Of a stretch of DNA of 7,418 bases, positions 5,293-7,418 are shown piece after piece (within the stretch, counting starts at the first letter, position 1; the number at the start of each line of letters is the position of its first letter). The notes beneath the pieces were generated by a model, which was not told where the DNA came from, searched no databases, and saw only the letters and a program-made list of their open reading frames with translations. Source of the stretch: an uncultured Gammaproteobacteria bacterium (GTDB taxonomy: Bacteria; Pseudomonadota; Gammaproteobacteria; Pseudomonadales; Azotimanducaceae_A); NCBI GenBank assembly GCA_913049565.1, contig CAJWZG010000141.1:1-7418 (forward strand). The letters run 5' to 3'. A program made the position numbers and the translations under genes.

Positions 5293-7418
5293 TAAACCGG
5301 CGCGACAACAAAAAGCAGGTCCCCGACATTAACTTGCTGACCATTACTCATGTTCACCCGGGTTACCCTATATCGCTTGCTGGAGTCATAGACTTCGCCC
5401 TCGACATTGAAGTCTTTCAGTGCCATCGGGTTAAAAATTTTCATCGCCTCAAGCTGGCAAAGCGTGTGATCCAAATCGATCACATCGCCAACACTCACGT
5501 ACTCGGGCGCTGATGGCGACGGCGTGTTGTAAAAAATTGCTGTAGCGGGCGCCAGCACTTTCAGTTCATCTGTACCATCGATCAACACACTCTCTAGATC
5601 AATACCGCTGCCTGCGCTCCCACTGCTAGCATCAATATCGGCAATCAGTTTGTCGATATCCGTACGTTGCAGTAATTCTGGCAGATAGTCAGTGTCGTAC
5701 TTACCCTTGCGGAACACGTCATCAGCCAAGATCAGCTTAAGCAAAGGAATATTTGTGCAGATACCTGAGAGGGTGACTTTGTCCAAATAGGCAGTCAGCT
5801 TGTCAGCAGCCGCGTTGCGATTCTTTGCGTGGACAATGACCTGGGCCACCATACTGTCGTAATAGGGCGATATAAATTTGCCGGGGCCCACCGTGGTGAT
5901 GATCTCTACCCCGTCTTCTTCAGGGAATACGCAATCTAGCACCTCACCCGGATGCGGGCGGAACGCCAACGTCCCATCTGCTTGCTGCAAAATCCGTTCG
6001 GCGTTTACGCGTGCTTCAATCGAGTAACCTGCGGCCTTTACTTTCAAATCGGCAATGGATTCGCCGGAGGCAATACGAAATTGCTCCGCAACAATGTTCA
6101 CGCCGGAAGTCCACTCGGTTACCGGATGCTCTACCTGCAATCGGGTATTCATTTCCATAAAGTAAACGGCGTCAGACTTAAGGTCGTAGATAAATTCAAC
6201 CGTTCCAGCTCCCACGTAGCCAACCTCATTGGCAATATCCGCGGTAGAGCGCTTTACGATTTCGAGCAACTTCTTGGGTAGCATCGTGGAACCGGACTCT
6301 TCGATTACTTTCTGTTTGTCACGCTGCACGCTGCAATCACGAATACCAATAACATGCGTATTGCCGTGGGTGTCGCGCAACAACTGGGCTTCAATATGCC
6401 GCAGTGATGTGACGTATTTTTCTAAGTAGACGTCACCGTTACCGAATGCGCTGCGAGCCTCAACACCAACCCTAAAGAACAACTGCTCGAACTCTTCTGG
6501 CCCGTTGACCAATTGAATGCCTTTACCGCCACCGCCATGCACCGCCTTTATCAGGATCGGATAACCGATTTCTTGAGCCACCACGGCCGCTTTTTCCACA
6601 TCGGTCATAATGCCGTGGCTACCGGGTACGACGGGTACGCTCAAGCGGATAGAGGTGTTGATGGCATTTGATTTGTTGCCCATCGTCTCCATGCTTTGTA
6701 CCGGAGGGCCAATGAAATTAATGCCCCGGTTGCGCACCATATCCGCAAAATCTGAATTTTCTGACAGAAACCCAATACCCGGATGCAGACTGTCGACACC
6801 CTGCATTTGTGCCACGTTAAGCACACTCTTCGCGTTAAGGTAAGACTCATCTGGGGTGTTACCGCCAATGCAGACTAAGGTGTCTTGCTCGCGCAACTGT
6901 TCGGCAGCCATCGACTCCATATCGGGGTCGCTTTGCACCAGTACCACGTCGATATCCTGCTGCTGTGCAATTCGAATGAGTTTTGCCGCGGTGCAGCCCC
7001 GCGCATGAATCAGCACTTTCTTCACAGGCTGAATCAAATCTTCTGGCGCGAATACGTCTCGTTGGGCCACAACAATCGGCCGCTGTTCCGCCAAGCCACC
7101 ACTGAGCACCCGCTCCACAACATCTTCAACACTCTCTTGCGGTGTCGGAATTGCGTTATCCACCTGCCTGAGGTTGTTGTCTAAGTCTGCATAAAAAGGG
7201 TGCCGAACCAATCCTTGCATAGACCCTGGTGTGGCTAGCAAGTAGTTCGACAAAATGGATCTCAATGGCAGGTTCGAGGACACCACGATCTGTCCGGCAA
7301 ACGGCATACTGGTGCCCGAAAAATAGTATGTTTGTACTAGTGGGTGCGTCACAAAACTTGCCTGCGCACCACCTGTGCAATCGCCATAGCCAAAAACAAT
7401 CACCGGCAAATCGTGATC
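5292..7418 (-). CDS. Multidomain biotin-dependent carboxylase: AccD-like CT, biotin carboxylase, BCCP (5' end cut off by window)
   Basis: Counting from L at 7409 as residue 1 (705 residues; three more codons run to the edge). Residues about 1-100 resemble the end of an AccD-type carboxyltransferase (CTGGAQASF at 11-19, MPFAGQIVV at 35-43). About 130-582 is a biotin carboxylase: glycine loop HGGGGKG (291-297), lysines K246 and K288, H338 in RHIEAQ, K367 in QKVIEE, E405, and MEMNTRLQVEHPVTE (418-432). A Ser/Gly linker near 595-602 leads to an AccB-like domain with the FYNTPSP thumb (626-632) and biotinyl lysine K657 in EAMKI. The chain would charge biotin with CO2 from bicarbonate and ATP, then carboxylate an acyl-CoA. 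Oddities are E502 in place of the invariant arginine, QRDKQK for QRRHQK, and ARGCTAA for NRGEIA. TTG at 7409 is unlikely to be the start, since it would behead the CT domain. The acyl substrate is unknown. Confidence 0.85.
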   Translation of the reverse strand, partial: DHDLPVIVFGYGDCTGGAQASFVTHPLVQTYYFSGTSMPFAGQIVVSSNLPLRSILSNYLLATPGSMQGLVRHPFYADLDNNLRQVDNAIPTPQESVEDVVERVLSGGLAEQRPIVVAQRDVFAPEDLIQPVKKVLIHARGCTAAKLIRIAQQQDIDVVLVQSDPDMESMAAEQLREQDTLVCIGGNTPDESYLNAKSVLNVAQMQGVDSLHPGIGFLSENSDFADMVRNRGINFIGPPVQSMETMGNKSNAINTSIRLSVPVVPGSHGIMTDVEKAAVVAQEIGYPILIKAVHGGGGKGIQLVNGPEEFEQLFFRVGVEARSAFGNGDVYLEKYVTSLRHIEAQLLRDTHGNTHVIGIRDCSVQRDKQKVIEESGSTMLPKKLLEIVKRSTADIANEVGYVGAGTVEFIYDLKSDAVYFMEMNTRLQVEHPVTEWTSGVNIVAEQFRIASGESIADLKVKAAGYSIEARVNAERILQQADGTLAFRPHPGEVLDCVFPEEDGVEIITTVGPGKFISPYYDSMVAQVIVHAKNRNAAADKLTAYLDKVTLSGICTNIPLLKLILADDVFRKGKYDTDYLPELLQRTDIDKLIADIDASSGSAGSGIDLESVLIDGTDELKVLAPATAIFYNTPSPSAPEYVSVGDVIDLDHTLCQLEAMKIFNPMALKDFNVEGEVYDSSKRYRVTRVNMSNGQQVNVGDLLFVVAPV

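Noticed and set aside
7407..7409. TTG at 7409 as the start of the carboxylase
   Set aside because: The frame stays open to the window edge and the first residues lie in the middle of an AccD-like domain, so the true start is almost certainly off the window.

Overview
The window looks like ordinary chromosomal DNA from a proteobacterium, most likely a gammaproteobacterium and perhaps a marine one. That placement rests on moderate GC by eye, tight gene packing and the gene families present; no rRNA or other marker confirms it. I see no RNA gene, insertion sequence, CRISPR array or phage gene. Coding density is high: every gap is under about 130 bases.

Layout. (1) Minus strand, 1-2325: an apparent operon read right to left, hisH then hisF (7-base overlap) then a PIG3-type quinone oxidoreductase that runs off the left edge. 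(2) Plus strand, 2455-3495: ferrochelatase (hemH), divergent from hisH across a 129-base gap. (3) Minus strand, 3500-4360: a LysR-type regulator, convergent with hemH; the two stop codons lie 4 bases apart inside a 14-base perfect palindrome. (4) Plus strand, 4467-5231: a TauE/SafE-family membrane transporter, divergent from the LysR gene across 106 bases that contain operator-like dyads. (5) Minus strand, 5292-7418: the C-terminal 708 residues of a large biotin-dependent carboxylase that runs off the right edge.

How the genes work together. HisH and HisF form the glutaminase/cyclase that makes imidazole glycerol phosphate and AICAR. Both keep their catalytic residues, but they stand apart from hisB, hisA and hisI. 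HemH completes protoheme synthesis and carries four cysteines within 18 residues, matching the Myxococcus-type [2Fe-2S] ferrochelatases. The LysR/TauE pair is the classic divergent regulator-target arrangement, probably an anion or organosulfur exporter under substrate control. The carboxylase is the most unusual gene: an AccD-like carboxyltransferase segment, an AccC-like biotin carboxylase and an AccB-like biotinyl domain in one chain, in the order CT-BC-BCCP, with several substitutions at normally invariant biotin carboxylase positions.
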